A stretch of DNA of 17,101 nucleotides from JBEVEP01 sp040512755 (GCA_040512755.1 JBEVEP010000103.1:1-17101); one strand, 5' to 3'; shown: positions 7,662 to 15,795, counted from the stretch's first letter. Numbers and translations: made by a program. Notes: generated by a model from the sequence alone, not told the origin.

Positions 7662-9662
7662 TTAGATGTGGTCCCGGGCGACTGTCTCCTCGAAATTTCG
7701 TTCGAAAACAAGCACATCGCTTTCGTAGGCGACGATGCGGCCGGTCAGATAGAAATTTTCCGTATCGGATCGCATTGTCGTGAAGGTCTCAGTCCGGACC
7801 GACCATTTGTTTCGGGACAAGGTCTGCGTCCAATGCGTCTCGCCATGGGCCGACAATGGATTGGCAGGGTCAATGGTCCAGGTTTCGCGGGCAATGCTGC
7901 CGTTGACGAGACCGTGATCGCTGTCGCGCTGTTCGCCGAAGTCGTCGACGATCTTGAGGGTTACGGTTCCAGTCGCCGCGTCGGCTTCCGTGATGCGGCT
8001 ATGCGAACTTTCACGGACGACCTCATGACGCCAAGGCGCTGCGCCCTCCGGAGGCGCAAAGGAAACGCCGCCGCCAAGATTTGTCCGGACAGGAAGCTCG
8101 ACCGCGCCTTCATGGACCGTCAGCTCAACCGGCTCCGGCGACGGCCAGACCAACGGCCAGTAGGCCGACGAGATGGCAACGCGCAAACGGTTTCCGGGAG
8201 CGGCGCGATAGGCGATATCGTCCAGTTTCAACGCGATCTCCATCACGTCCCCTGGAACCACATCCTCCACGAATTCATGGCTGGTGCGCTGGCAGAGGTT
8301 GAGAACGCCATAGGTGATCCGCGTCGAGGCGCCATCGGGCTGCACCTCGCAGAGACGAACTGCGACCATGGCGCGCGGGCGGTTCGCCGAAAGCCTGAGG
8401 CGGACAATCGGCGTGCCGACGATGTCGCAGGCTTCGTCAAGCGGGCCGGAGTCGAAGCATAGCGACGTCGCATCATCGTCCCTCTGGTCGCCCGGCATAT
8501 CGGGGCCGAGCCAGATGGCGCAGTACTCGCCGCCGGCCATGCCGCAGTCCTGCGGCGACGCGATGCTGGTTGGCTCCAATCTATCGGAACGGCGTGCAAG
8601 GACGCCCTGGTCGCCGAGCCGCAGCGTCATGACGGTGTCCGGGGAGGACCAGTCGTCAACCGCAACCCACCGTCCGGAACGTTCCTCGTACCAGTCCTTC
8701 GGCGGGACGGAATCCATCACGTAGACGCGCATTGCGGGCTCCCGATCGACGCCGGTGTCGATATCCTTCAGCCAGTGGTCCCACCAGCGCAGAGCCTCCT
8801 GCAGGAAACCGATCGCCGGTCGCGGCACGGCGAAGTGCGGATATTTGTGGATCCACGGCCCGATGATGCCCTTCGCTGGTGCGTGGATACCCTCGACGAG
8901 GCGGGCGACGGCGTTCTTGTAGGCGTCGCCCCAACCGCCGACAGCCAGCGTTGCTGCTTTTATCGTCGGGAAATCTTCGCAGACGGAGCCGCGTTTCCAG
9001 TACGTATCGCGCCGCTGACGTCTCAGCCAAACCGCAGGCAGGAACGGTTCGTGCTCCAGGCGATCGAACCACATCTCACGCCATTTTTCGCCCACGATTG
9101 CAGGGTCCGGCGGCCGCGACGAATAGGAAAGCATCGTCGCTCCCCATCCCATGTTCTCGTTGAGAAGCAGACCGCCCTTGTAATGAATGTCGTCCGCGTA
9201 GCGGTCGTCGGTCGAATAAAGCGTAATGATGGCCTTCAGCGCTTGTGGCTGTTTGGCGGCGACCTGCAGCGCGTTGAAACCGCCCCAGGAGATGCCCATC
9301 ATTCCCGCCGTGCCCGAGCACCAGGGCTGAGCGACGGCCCAGGCGATCACATCGCAAGCGTCCTGCAGCTCCTGTTCGCTGTACTCGTCCTCCATAAGGC
9401 CTTCGGAGTCGCCGTTGCCGCGCATGTCCACGCGGATGCAGGCGTAGCCGTGGCCGGCGAAGTAGGGATGCGTAAGCGCGTCGCGGGCAACCGTGCCGTC
9501 CCGTTTGCGATAGGGCAGGTGTTCGAGGATGACCGGGACCGGGCTCTGTTCCGCATCCTCAGGCATCCATACGCGCGCCGACAGCCGGCAACCGTCAGGC
9601 ATGATGATGCCCATATCCGGGTACTCGACGATCTTGCGCGGGAATTCGCTGACTGTCTTCAT
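7662..9662 (-). CDS. CocE/NonD-family serine hydrolase (peptidase S15-like)
   Basis: This 666-residue protein belongs to the family of cocaine esterase, alpha-amino-acid ester hydrolases and X-Pro dipeptidyl peptidases, which cleave ester or amide bonds. Visible residues are Tyr51 (HLPYRKRD, oxyanion), Ser125 (GISWGG, nucleophile), Asp246 (GGWGDAY) and His272 (GPWIHKYPH). The alpha/beta hydrolase core and helical cap span about 20-310, then a PepX_C jelly-roll to about 525. A further 130-residue beta-rich tail goes beyond the 574 residues of CocE. There is no signal peptide, so it should act in the cytoplasm. ATG 9662 is preceded by TGGAG at 8 bases; an upstream in-frame ATG (9695) lacks such a site. 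It is co-directional with and upstream of the importer, suggesting it processes the imported compound. Confidence 0.92.
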   Translation of the reverse strand: MKTVSEFPRKIVEYPDMGIIMPDGCRLSARVWMPEDAEQSPVPVILEHLPYRKRDGTVARDALTHPYFAGHGYACIRVDMRGNGDSEGLMEDEYSEQELQDACDVIAWAVAQPWCSGTAGMMGISWGGFNALQVAAKQPQALKAIITLYSTDDRYADDIHYKGGLLLNENMGWGATMLSYSSRPPDPAIVGEKWREMWFDRLEHEPFLPAVWLRRQRRDTYWKRGSVCEDFPTIKAATLAVGGWGDAYKNAVARLVEGIHAPAKGIIGPWIHKYPHFAVPRPAIGFLQEALRWWDHWLKDIDTGVDREPAMRVYVMDSVPPKDWYEERSGRWVAVDDWSSPDTVMTLRLGDQGVLARRSDRLEPTSIASPQDCGMAGGEYCAIWLGPDMPGDQRDDDATSLCFDSGPLDEACDIVGTPIVRLRLSANRPRAMVAVRLCEVQPDGASTRITYGVLNLCQRTSHEFVEDVVPGDVMEIALKLDDIAYRAAPGNRLRVAISSAYWPLVWPSPEPVELTVHEGAVELPVRTNLGGGVSFAPPEGAAPWRHEVVRESSHSRITEADAATGTVTLKIVDDFGEQRDSDHGLVNGSIARETWTIDPANPLSAHGETHWTQTLSRNKWSVRTETFTTMRSDTENFYLTGRIVAYESDVLVFERNFEETVARDHI

Positions 9663-9765
9663 GCGGCGGGCTCCACTCTCTCCGGCATGAGGCACACCGG
9701 AAGATGCAAAAGCAAGGCGGAGAAGCGCCGTGGGTATTGCTGTTTGCGGCTTGAATCTCAGTCTG

Positions 9766-9781
9766 ACCGTTGGCTCACGGT
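9766..9781 (+). promoter_or_regulatory. Possible operator of the toxin-antitoxin operon
   Basis: ACCGT (9766-9770) and ACGGT (9777-9781) form an inverted repeat with a 6-base spacer, ending 3 bases before the -35 hexamer of the antitoxin promoter. Antitoxins of the Phd/YefM type bind such short palindromes to repress their own operon. The position fits. The site itself is only inferred. Confidence 0.4.
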
Positions 9782-9784
9782 TGG

Positions 9785-9813
9785 TTGAAAAGACCTGTTC
9801 TGCATGCTAAATA
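9785..9813 (+). promoter_or_regulatory. Sigma-70 promoter of the toxin-antitoxin operon
   Basis: TTGAAA (9785-9790) and TAAATA (9808-9813) are separated by 17 bp. The predicted start near 9820 leaves a 17-base leader containing AAGGA (9824-9828), 8 bases before ATG 9837. This geometry decides the antitoxin start, because the alternative ATG at 9804 would lie upstream of the transcript. Confidence 0.6.
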
Positions 9814-9836
9814 AAGCACCAAAAAGGAACCTCGTC

Positions 9837-10085
9837 ATGCCGCATACTGTTCTTGCCGAAGTCACCGCCAGCGTATCGGAGTTGAAAAGGAATCCCATGG
9901 GCACGGTGGCGGCTGGAGACGGATTCCCCGTCGCAATCCTCAACCATAACGAACCGGCATTCTACTGCGTTCCGGCGAAGGCGTTCGAAGCTCTCCTTGA
10001 GAGGCTTGAGGATTTTGAGCTCAATGCAATTGCGGATTCGCGCAGGCACGAGAAGCGAGTTCGTGTGACACTCGATGAGCTATGA
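9837..10085 (+). CDS. relB: Type II antitoxin, Phd/YefM (StbD-like) family
   Basis: This 82-residue antitoxin neutralises the RelE toxin encoded next and probably represses the operon. The N-terminal half (TVLAEVTASVSELKRNP followed by VAILNHNEPAFYCVP) is the Phd/YefM fold, which dimerises and binds DNA. The C-terminal half, from about residue 45, is a charged helix rich in Leu and Glu that in this family wraps the toxin. ATG 9837 is chosen over ATG 9804 because of AAGGA at 8 bases and the promoter position. The stop overlaps the toxin gene by 11 bases, typical of coupled translation that keeps antitoxin in excess. The symbol relB is used by role; by sequence the protein is Phd-like rather than the ribbon-helix-helix RelB of E. 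coli K-12. Confidence 0.88.
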   Translation: MPHTVLAEVTASVSELKRNPMGTVAAGDGFPVAILNHNEPAFYCVPAKAFEALLERLEDFELNAIADSRRHEKRVRVTLDEL

Positions 10086-10356
10086 AATTGAGTTCCTTGA
10101 GTCAGCGCTCAAGGAATGGAAAGGGCTCGACGCCAATACTCGTGAGCAGTTCCGAAAGAAGCTGATTGAGCGCTGCGAGAACCCGCGAGTTCCTTCCGCG
10201 CAGCTTCGCGGTTCCAAGGATCGTTATAAAATCAAGCTGCGCAGCGCAGGCTATCGGCTGGTTTACGCGGTCGAAGATGAACGGCTGGTTGTCTTGGTTA
10301 TCGCGATTGGAAAGCGCGACCGTTTGAAGGCCTATGAAACGGCTGCCAAGCGCTAA
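10075..10356 (+). CDS. relE: RelE-family toxin, ribosome-dependent mRNA endonuclease
   Basis: This 93-residue toxin of the RelE/StbE family cuts mRNA in the ribosomal A site when freed from its antitoxin. It closely resembles E. coli RelE across its length, for example ALKEWKGL, LRGSKDRYKIKLRSAGYRLVY and VIAIGKRDR. The E. coli catalytic set Lys52, Lys54, Arg61, Arg81 and Tyr87 is present at the same numbers, so the toxin should be active. ATG 10075 lies inside the antitoxin gene. The stop at 10354-10356 is only 4 bases from the converging deaminase stop, so messages from the two operons probably overlap at their 3' ends. Nothing suggests truncation. Confidence 0.94.
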   Translation: MSYEIEFLESALKEWKGLDANTREQFRKKLIERCENPRVPSAQLRGSKDRYKIKLRSAGYRLVYAVEDERLVVLVIAIGKRDRLKAYETAAKR

Positions 10357-10360
10357 CCGT

Positions 10361-10954
<594 letters not shown>

Positions 10955-10957
10955 GGT

Positions 10958-11461
10958 TCAGACACCTTCAGGCAAGCGGACTTCATAGGGGTGGGAGAAA
11001 TAGAACTCTTCGAGATTGGAACCGTCGCCCCCTCTGTCGACCACAACGAAATTCTGTGGTTCTCCGATTGGCGTCAGCACGCCATGCCACAGGTTGCGCG
11101 GGTAGTTCACACCCTGGCCGGGCTTCGTGAGGAAGGCGTGCGGCTCGCCGGGGCCGTCTTCGCTGTCGTGGCAGACGACCACGAGGAAAGGACGCGGCGA
11201 CAACGGGATGAAAGCCTGGCTTCCGAAGGGGTGCCGCTCGACGATCGAAAGCTGAAGCGGGAACGCATAGGGCGTTCCCTTGAAAAGATTGATGATGACA
11301 TGACCATTCGGCCCGGCGGCCTCGGCGCGAGCGAGCGCATGGTAGCGCTCGGTCCTGCCGCCGTTGATTGCAAAGTGACCGTCCGTGTCGGTGTCGATCA
11401 CTTCGCCGAATTCCGCGAAATTTTCACGGGTTAGAAGCCGTGCCGTGATGGTCCTGGTCAT
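10958..11461 (-). CDS. allA: Ureidoglycolate lyase
   Basis: This 167-residue enzyme splits (S)-ureidoglycolate into glyoxylate and urea (EC 4.3.2.3), the last step of the ureide pathway. The AllA fold is recognisable from ENFAEFGEVID near the N terminus, ERHPFGSQAFIPL (75-87), NYPRNLWHGVL (119-129) and VVDRGG (140-145). Its length matches the E. coli enzyme (about 160). The start codon overlaps the stop of allE (ATGA, 11458-11461), indicating translational coupling. Urea released here would need urease, not encoded in the window. Confidence in both family and pathway role is high because the neighbouring gene makes its substrate. Confidence 0.95.
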   Translation of the reverse strand: MTRTITARLLTRENFAEFGEVIDTDTDGHFAINGGRTERYHALARAEAAGPNGHVIINLFKGTPYAFPLQLSIVERHPFGSQAFIPLSPRPFLVVVCHDSEDGPGEPHAFLTKPGQGVNYPRNLWHGVLTPIGEPQNFVVVDRGGDGSNLEEFYFSHPYEVRLPEGV

Positions 11462-12306
11462 CGGGCCAACCGTCCAGTCTGGCCGCCGCCCAGCTTCATG
11501 TGTCGGTTAACGTCCTTGTAGAGCAGATAGCGGAACTTGCCGGGACCGCCCGCGTAGCAGGCCTGGGGGCAAAATGCGCGCAGCCACATATAGTCGCCGG
11601 CCTCCACTTCCACCCAATCCTGGTTGAGGCGATAGACCGCCTTGCCTTCAAGGACATAGAGGCCATGCTCCATGACGTGCGTTTCGGCGAACGGGATCAC
11701 CGCTCCCGGCTCGAAGGTCACAACCGTCACGTGCATGTCGTGGCGCAGGTCAGACGGATCGACAAAGCGCGTCGTGGACCACTTTCCTTCAGTGCCGGGC
11801 ATCGGAGAAGGATCGATAAGGTTTTCGTTGGTGACGAAGGCTTCCGGTACGTCGATCCCGTCGACGTATTCGTAGGCTTTTCTGAACCAGTGGAAACGAA
11901 CCGGCCGGCTGCTGTCGTTGCGGACGCTCCATTCGCTTGCCGGCGGAATAAAGGCAAAACCCCCCGGCTGCATGACGTGCTTGCGCCCGGCCAGGGTGAT
12001 CGTCAGTTCGCCTTCCACGACGAAAAGCGCGCCCTCCGCTCCTTTATCGAGTTCGGGCTTGGTGCTGCCACCGCCCGGAGCGACCTCCATGATGTATTGC
12101 GAGAAGGTCTCGGCAAATCCGGAAAGCGGACGGGACAGAACCCAAAGACGCGTGTTCTCCCAGAACGGGAGGTAGCTTGCCACGATGTCACTCATCACGC
12201 CTTTCGGGATGACGGCATATGCTTCCGTGAAGACAGCCCGATCGGTCAAAAGTTGCGTCTGCGGAGGAAGGCCCCCGGTGGGTGCGTAGTAGGTACGGCT
12301 GGTCAT
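11458..12306 (-). CDS. allE: (S)-ureidoglycine aminohydrolase, bicupin
   Basis: This 282-residue bicupin (YlbA/AllE/UGlyAH family) releases ammonia from (S)-ureidoglycine to give (S)-ureidoglycolate. It has an N-terminal cupin (about 65-140, GALFVVEGELTITL...GGFAFIPP) and a C-terminal cupin (about 190-265). The C-terminal cupin holds the Mn-binding set: Glu208, His210 and His214 (AETHVMEHGLYVLEG), then Gln248 (CPQACYAG). That set is the one described for the plant enzyme. Its N-terminal cupin lacks a comparable His cluster. ATG 12306 has AGGA 7 bases upstream and lies 9 bases after the puuE-uraD stop. The 4-base overlap with allA links the two successive steps. Confidence 0.95.
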   Translation of the reverse strand: MTSRTYYAPTGGLPPQTQLLTDRAVFTEAYAVIPKGVMSDIVASYLPFWENTRLWVLSRPLSGFAETFSQYIMEVAPGGGSTKPELDKGAEGALFVVEGELTITLAGRKHVMQPGGFAFIPPASEWSVRNDSSRPVRFHWFRKAYEYVDGIDVPEAFVTNENLIDPSPMPGTEGKWSTTRFVDPSDLRHDMHVTVVTFEPGAVIPFAETHVMEHGLYVLEGKAVYRLNQDWVEVEAGDYMWLRAFCPQACYAGGPGKFRYLLYKDVNRHMKLGGGQTGRLAR

Positions 12307-12315
12307 CTCGATGTC

Positions 12316-13749
12316 CTAAAGTGGCAAAACATCCCGGAGGCGAAGCAGAGCGATACGCTCCACCTGCCTGCAGGCGGTGGCAAATTCAGTAGCGCGGTCG
12401 TTGCCGATACGGGTTTCGAATGCCTTCAGTATCTCCTCCCTAATTCTGCCTTTCACTGCGATGATGAAGGGAAAGCCGAATTTTTCGACATAGGCCGCGT
12501 TGAGAGCGGCGAAGCGCTCGCGCTCGCTATCCGTCAGCGCGTCGAGGCCGGCCGAGGCTTGCTCCTTTGTCGAGTCGTCTGTCAGACGCCTGGCTTGCGC
12601 CAGTTTGCCGGCGAGATCCGGATGCGCTGTGAGAACGCCAAGACGCTCCTTCTCCGATGCTGAGCGGAACACGCGGCAGAGCGCGTTGTGCAACCCGCCC
12701 GCCGTATCGTGCGCAGGCCCAAGCTCCAGTTTGAACGCGCGCTCGGCAATCCAGGGCGAATGTTCGAAAATGCCGCCGAACCTGGCGACAAACTCCGTTT
12801 CGTCCAGACGCGAGGGCCGCAGCGATTGCGGCTCGTAAGGATGATGCTCGCGCCAGTGGTGCGCGATATCGATGCGGCGCGCGAGCCAGACCTTGTCGTG
12901 GCCCTTCACGTAGTCGATGAAGCGCTGAAGCGCTGCCGCGCGCCCCGGCCTGCCGACCAGCCGGCAATGGAGCCCGATGTTCATCATCCGCGGCCGGCCG
13001 GCTTTGCCTTCCGCATAAAGCGTGTCGAAGGAGTCCTTCAGATAGGCGAAAAACTGGTCCCCGGAATTGAAACCCTGCGGCGTCGCGAAACGCATGTCGT
13101 TGGCGTCGAGCGTGTAGGGAATGACAAGCTGCGGCGGGATGGCGTTGCCGTGGCCGTCATGGTCGAGCCAGTAGGGCAATTCATCGTCATAGGTGTCGGA
13201 GATATAGGCAAAGCCGCCTTCCGCTGCGGTGAGCCGGACGGTATTGGCCGAAGTGCGGCCGGTGTACCATCCGGCGGGACGCTCACCGGTGACTTCCGCG
13301 TGGAGACGGATTGCCTCCTCCATGTCACGGCGCTCATCGTCGCTCGTATAGTCGCGGTAGTCGATCCATTTGAGACCGTGCGAGGCTATCTCCCAATCCG
13401 CCTCCTGCATCGCGGCGACCTGATCGGGCGAGCGGGCAAGCGCGGTGGCGACCCCGTAGACCGTAACGGGCACGCGGGCTTCCGTGAACATGCGGTGCAG
13501 CCGCCAGAAGCCTGCGCGTGCACCGTATTCGTAGATGGACTCCATGTTCCAGTGGCGAAGTCCCGGCCAGGGCTGCGCGCCGACAATCTCGGAAAGGAAA
13601 GCTTCTGACGCGGCATCGCCGTGGAGAATTGAGTTCTCGCCGCCTTCCTCGTAATTGACCACGAACTGAACGCAAACATGGGCTCCGCCGGGCCATTTCG
13701 GATCCGGCGGGTTGGCTCCGTATCCGCGCATATTCCGTTGATATCGCAT
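12316..13749 (-). CDS. puuE: Allantoinase PuuE fused to OHCU decarboxylase UraD
   Basis: This 477-residue protein joins two successive enzymes of urate breakdown. Residues 1 to about 305 are a PuuE-type allantoinase of the polysaccharide-deacetylase superfamily, opening the allantoin ring without metal. Landmarks are MRGYGANPPDPKWPGGA, FVVNYEEGGENS, YEYGARAGFW, EIASHGLKWIDYR and GWYTGRTS. Residues from about 311 to 477 are UraD, which decarboxylates OHCU to S-allantoin; landmarks are AHPDLAGKLA with His376, STKEQASAGLD with Glu396, and FGFPFIIAVKG (424-434). The join has no stop or frameshift. Domain order is opposite to pathway order. ATG 13749 fits family N termini, though only a weak GGATTGG precedes it. 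It is first in a minus-strand operon and diverges from uraH. Confidence 0.95.
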   Translation of the reverse strand: MRYQRNMRGYGANPPDPKWPGGAHVCVQFVVNYEEGGENSILHGDAASEAFLSEIVGAQPWPGLRHWNMESIYEYGARAGFWRLHRMFTEARVPVTVYGVATALARSPDQVAAMQEADWEIASHGLKWIDYRDYTSDDERRDMEEAIRLHAEVTGERPAGWYTGRTSANTVRLTAAEGGFAYISDTYDDELPYWLDHDGHGNAIPPQLVIPYTLDANDMRFATPQGFNSGDQFFAYLKDSFDTLYAEGKAGRPRMMNIGLHCRLVGRPGRAAALQRFIDYVKGHDKVWLARRIDIAHHWREHHPYEPQSLRPSRLDETEFVARFGGIFEHSPWIAERAFKLELGPAHDTAGGLHNALCRVFRSASEKERLGVLTAHPDLAGKLAQARRLTDDSTKEQASAGLDALTDSERERFAALNAAYVEKFGFPFIIAVKGRIREEILKAFETRIGNDRATEFATACRQVERIALLRLRDVLPL

Positions 13750-13933
13750 TTGGACGCCAATCCCGAGTTGCAGAGTTCGAGACTATTCACTCATAAGACT
13801 ATCGGAAGGAGTAGTTCTGCATTCCCCCGAAAATTTTTGAAAGTCTTTTTGGGGTCCGCTGCTTCTTCTGGGCTTATGCAAGGCATCTAATTGGCGCACT
13901 ATAAGTTGTTTGCGTTCGACGCAGGGAGGAAGA
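13750..13933. promoter_or_regulatory. Divergent control region of the purine catabolic operons
   Basis: This 184-bp gap separates the two oppositely transcribed operons and must hold both promoters. It is more A/T-rich than its neighbours. Seen features are a direct repeat GACTAT at 13781-13786 and 13797-13802, an imperfect inverted repeat CCCCGAAAA (13825-13833) / TTTTTGGGG (13846-13854), and CTTAT (13873-13877) / ATAAG (13901-13905). TATAAG (13900-13905) is a possible -10 for uraH with no good -35, which would suit an activator-dependent promoter. No regulator gene lies in the window. Which repeat, if any, is an operator is unknown. Confidence 0.6.
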
Positions 13934-14299
13934 ATGTCGAAAGCTGATGGCGGTCGCCTGACGACCCACGTTCTCGATACGGCTTCTGGAAAGCCCGCGG
14001 CCGGCCTGTCGATCTCGCTTTTCTCGATCAAGGGCGAAGCCCGCATTCATCTGAAGACCGTGTCGACCAATGACGACGGCCGCTGCGACCAGCCGCTTTT
14101 GCAGGGAGACGAGTTCAAGACGGGTGAATATGAGCTGGTGTTCCGCGCCGGCGACTACCTTCGCTCGCGTGGGGCCGATCTTCCTGAGCCGGCTTTCCTG
14201 GACGTCGTTCCAATCCGCTTCGGCATGGCCGAGCATGCTCATTATCACGTGCCGTTGCTTGTTTCGCCTTATGGCTATTCCACCTATCGCGGGAGCTGA
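13934..14299 (+). CDS. uraH: 5-hydroxyisourate hydrolase (transthyretin-like)
   Basis: This 121-residue HIU hydrolase converts 5-hydroxyisourate, the urate oxidase product, to OHCU. It is a transthyretin-related protein. Active-site residues are His12 (LTTHVLD), Arg50 (DDGRCD) and His105 (HYHVPLL). The C-terminal YRGS is the diagnostic tetrapeptide that separates the enzyme from vertebrate transthyretin. ATG 13934 follows AGGGAGGA; an in-frame TTG at 13910 is less likely. No signal peptide is present, so it should act in the cytoplasm. It leads the uraH-xdhA-xdhB operon, with its stop 2 bases from the xdhA ATG. Its product is the substrate of the UraD domain encoded divergently. Confidence 0.97.
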   Translation: MSKADGGRLTTHVLDTASGKPAAGLSISLFSIKGEARIHLKTVSTNDDGRCDQPLLQGDEFKTGEYELVFRAGDYLRSRGADLPEPAFLDVVPIRFGMAEHAHYHVPLLVSPYGYSTYRGS

Positions 14300-14301
14300 A
14301 A

Positions 14302-15783
14302 ATGGGGAGTGTCGGGATTCGCAACGAGATCCGCTTTCTGCTGAATGGCGAGGCGGTGTCGCTCTCGGATGTCGCTCCGGATGAGACGCTTCTGGACTAT
14401 ATCCGGCTCAGGCGTTCGCTGCGGGGCTCCAAGGAAGGCTGTGCCGAGGGCGATTGCGGCGCTTGCACCGTCCTGGTGGGGCGGCTCGCCAATGGCGAGC
14501 TGGTTTACGAAGGCGTCAATGCCTGCATCCGTTTCATCGGCTCTCTCGACGCATGCCATGTGGTCACTGTCGAGCATCTTCGCGGCAACGACGGCGGTCT
14601 GCATCCCGTTCAACAGGCATTGGTGGATTTCCATGGTTCGCAATGCGGTTTTTGCACGCCGGGCTTTGTGATGTCGCTCTACGCGCTCTGGATGCGCAGC
14701 CCCGAGCCGACCGTCGACGAAATAGAGAAGGCCCTGCAGGGCAATCTCTGCCGTTGCACCGGTTACGAGGCGATCGTGCGGGCGGCGCGCGCTATCTCCA
14801 GCTATGGGAAGGCTGCAAAGGATCCGCTCGCTGTCGAGCGCGCTTCTGTTACGAAAAAACTTGCCGCCATGAACGACGGGACCCGCGTCGAGATCGGCGA
14901 GGGCGAACACCGCCTGGTGGTCCCGGCGAATGTCGACGATCTCGCCGCGATCCTTGACGCCGAGCCGAAGGCGACGATCGTCGCGGGCTCTACCGATGTC
15001 GGTCTTTGGGTGACAAAGTTCATGCGCGAGATCTCGCCGGCAGTCTTTATTTCCGGCCTGAACGAGTTGCGCGGGATTTCGGAAGCGGATGGCGTCATTA
15101 CGATCGGCGCCGGCGTCACCTACACCGAGGCATTCTCGATGCTCTCGCAACTGATTCCGCCACTCGGTCCGCTTTTCGACCGCATCGGGGGCGAGCAGGT
15201 GCGCAATATGGGGACCATCGGCGGGAATATCGCGAATGGCTCGCCAATCGGCGATACGCCGCCGCCGCTGATTGCGCTTGGCGCAACGCTGACGCTGCGC
15301 AAGGGCGCGGCGCGGCGGACGCTCCCGCTGGAGGACTTTTTCATCGCCTACGGCAAGCAGGACCGCCAGCCTGGCGAATTCGTCGAGGCGGTGCATGTGC
15401 CAGTGCCGGCGAAAGACAGCCGCTTCGAGGTCTACAAGGTTTCCAAGCGCCGCGACGAGGACATCACGTCAGCATTGGGAGCGTTTCACCTTGTTCTGGC
15501 GGAAAATGGTACGGTCGCATCCATACGGATCGCCTATGGCGGCATGGCCGCAACGCCGAAGCGGGCAAAGGCGGTCGAAAAGGCTCTGACCGGCAAGCCG
15601 TGGACTGCGGAGACGATCGAACGGGCACTCGACCAGTACGCGGCCGATTTCACCCCGCTGACGGATATGCGGGCCTCGGCGGAATACCGCATGCTTGCTG
15701 CGCGCAATCTCCTGCGCCGCTTCTTCGCGGAAACAGCCGGCGGCAAGGCTCCTGTCCAGATAACGCGAAGCGTGGCGGCTTGA
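14302..15783 (+). CDS. xdhA: Xanthine dehydrogenase small subunit (2Fe-2S and FAD)
   Basis: This 493-residue subunit carries electrons from the molybdenum site to NAD+ during oxidation of hypoxanthine and xanthine to urate. The N-terminal plant-ferredoxin-like domain binds one 2Fe-2S cluster through Cys47, Cys52, Cys55 and Cys75. The second, helical domain binds another through Cys115, Cys118, Cys150 and Cys152 (CGFC, CRC). From about 205 the FAD domain follows, with TIVAGSTDVGLW and NMGTIGGNIANGSPIGDTPP, then the CO-dehydrogenase flavoprotein C-terminal domain to about 480. All cluster ligands are present. ATG 14302 has GGGAG just upstream. The xdhB ATG follows 12 bases after the stop with a strong GAGGAGG, so the two subunits are co-translated. 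Confidence 0.97.
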   Translation: MGSVGIRNEIRFLLNGEAVSLSDVAPDETLLDYIRLRRSLRGSKEGCAEGDCGACTVLVGRLANGELVYEGVNACIRFIGSLDACHVVTVEHLRGNDGGLHPVQQALVDFHGSQCGFCTPGFVMSLYALWMRSPEPTVDEIEKALQGNLCRCTGYEAIVRAARAISSYGKAAKDPLAVERASVTKKLAAMNDGTRVEIGEGEHRLVVPANVDDLAAILDAEPKATIVAGSTDVGLWVTKFMREISPAVFISGLNELRGISEADGVITIGAGVTYTEAFSMLSQLIPPLGPLFDRIGGEQVRNMGTIGGNIANGSPIGDTPPPLIALGATLTLRKGAARRTLPLEDFFIAYGKQDRQPGEFVEAVHVPVPAKDSRFEVYKVSKRRDEDITSALGAFHLVLAENGTVASIRIAYGGMAATPKRAKAVEKALTGKPWTAETIERALDQYAADFTPLTDMRASAEYRMLAARNLLRRFFAETAGGKAPVQITRSVAA

Positions 15784-15795
15784 GGAGGATCGGCG

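Noticed and set aside
7403..7717. Minus-strand 104-codon ORF across the hydrolase/binding-protein gap
   Set aside because: It overlaps both genes out of frame, runs through the hairpin and has no ribosome site or motif.
8775..9788. + strand ORF of 337 codons opposite the CocE-like gene
   Set aside because: It is a shadow of a gene with an intact catalytic triad; the translated product has no motif and no ribosome site.
9804..9836. Earlier ATG for the antitoxin gene
   Set aside because: It lies upstream of the predicted transcript start and lacks a Shine-Dalgarno; ATG 9837 has AAGGA at 8 bases and gives the usual family length.
12688..13608. + strand ORF of 306 codons opposite puuE-uraD
   Set aside because: It is a shadow of the fusion gene, with no family motif.
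14284..15396. Minus-strand ORF of 370 codons opposite xdhA
   Set aside because: It is a shadow of xdhA, whose eight Fe-S cysteines and FAD motifs are all in the + frame.
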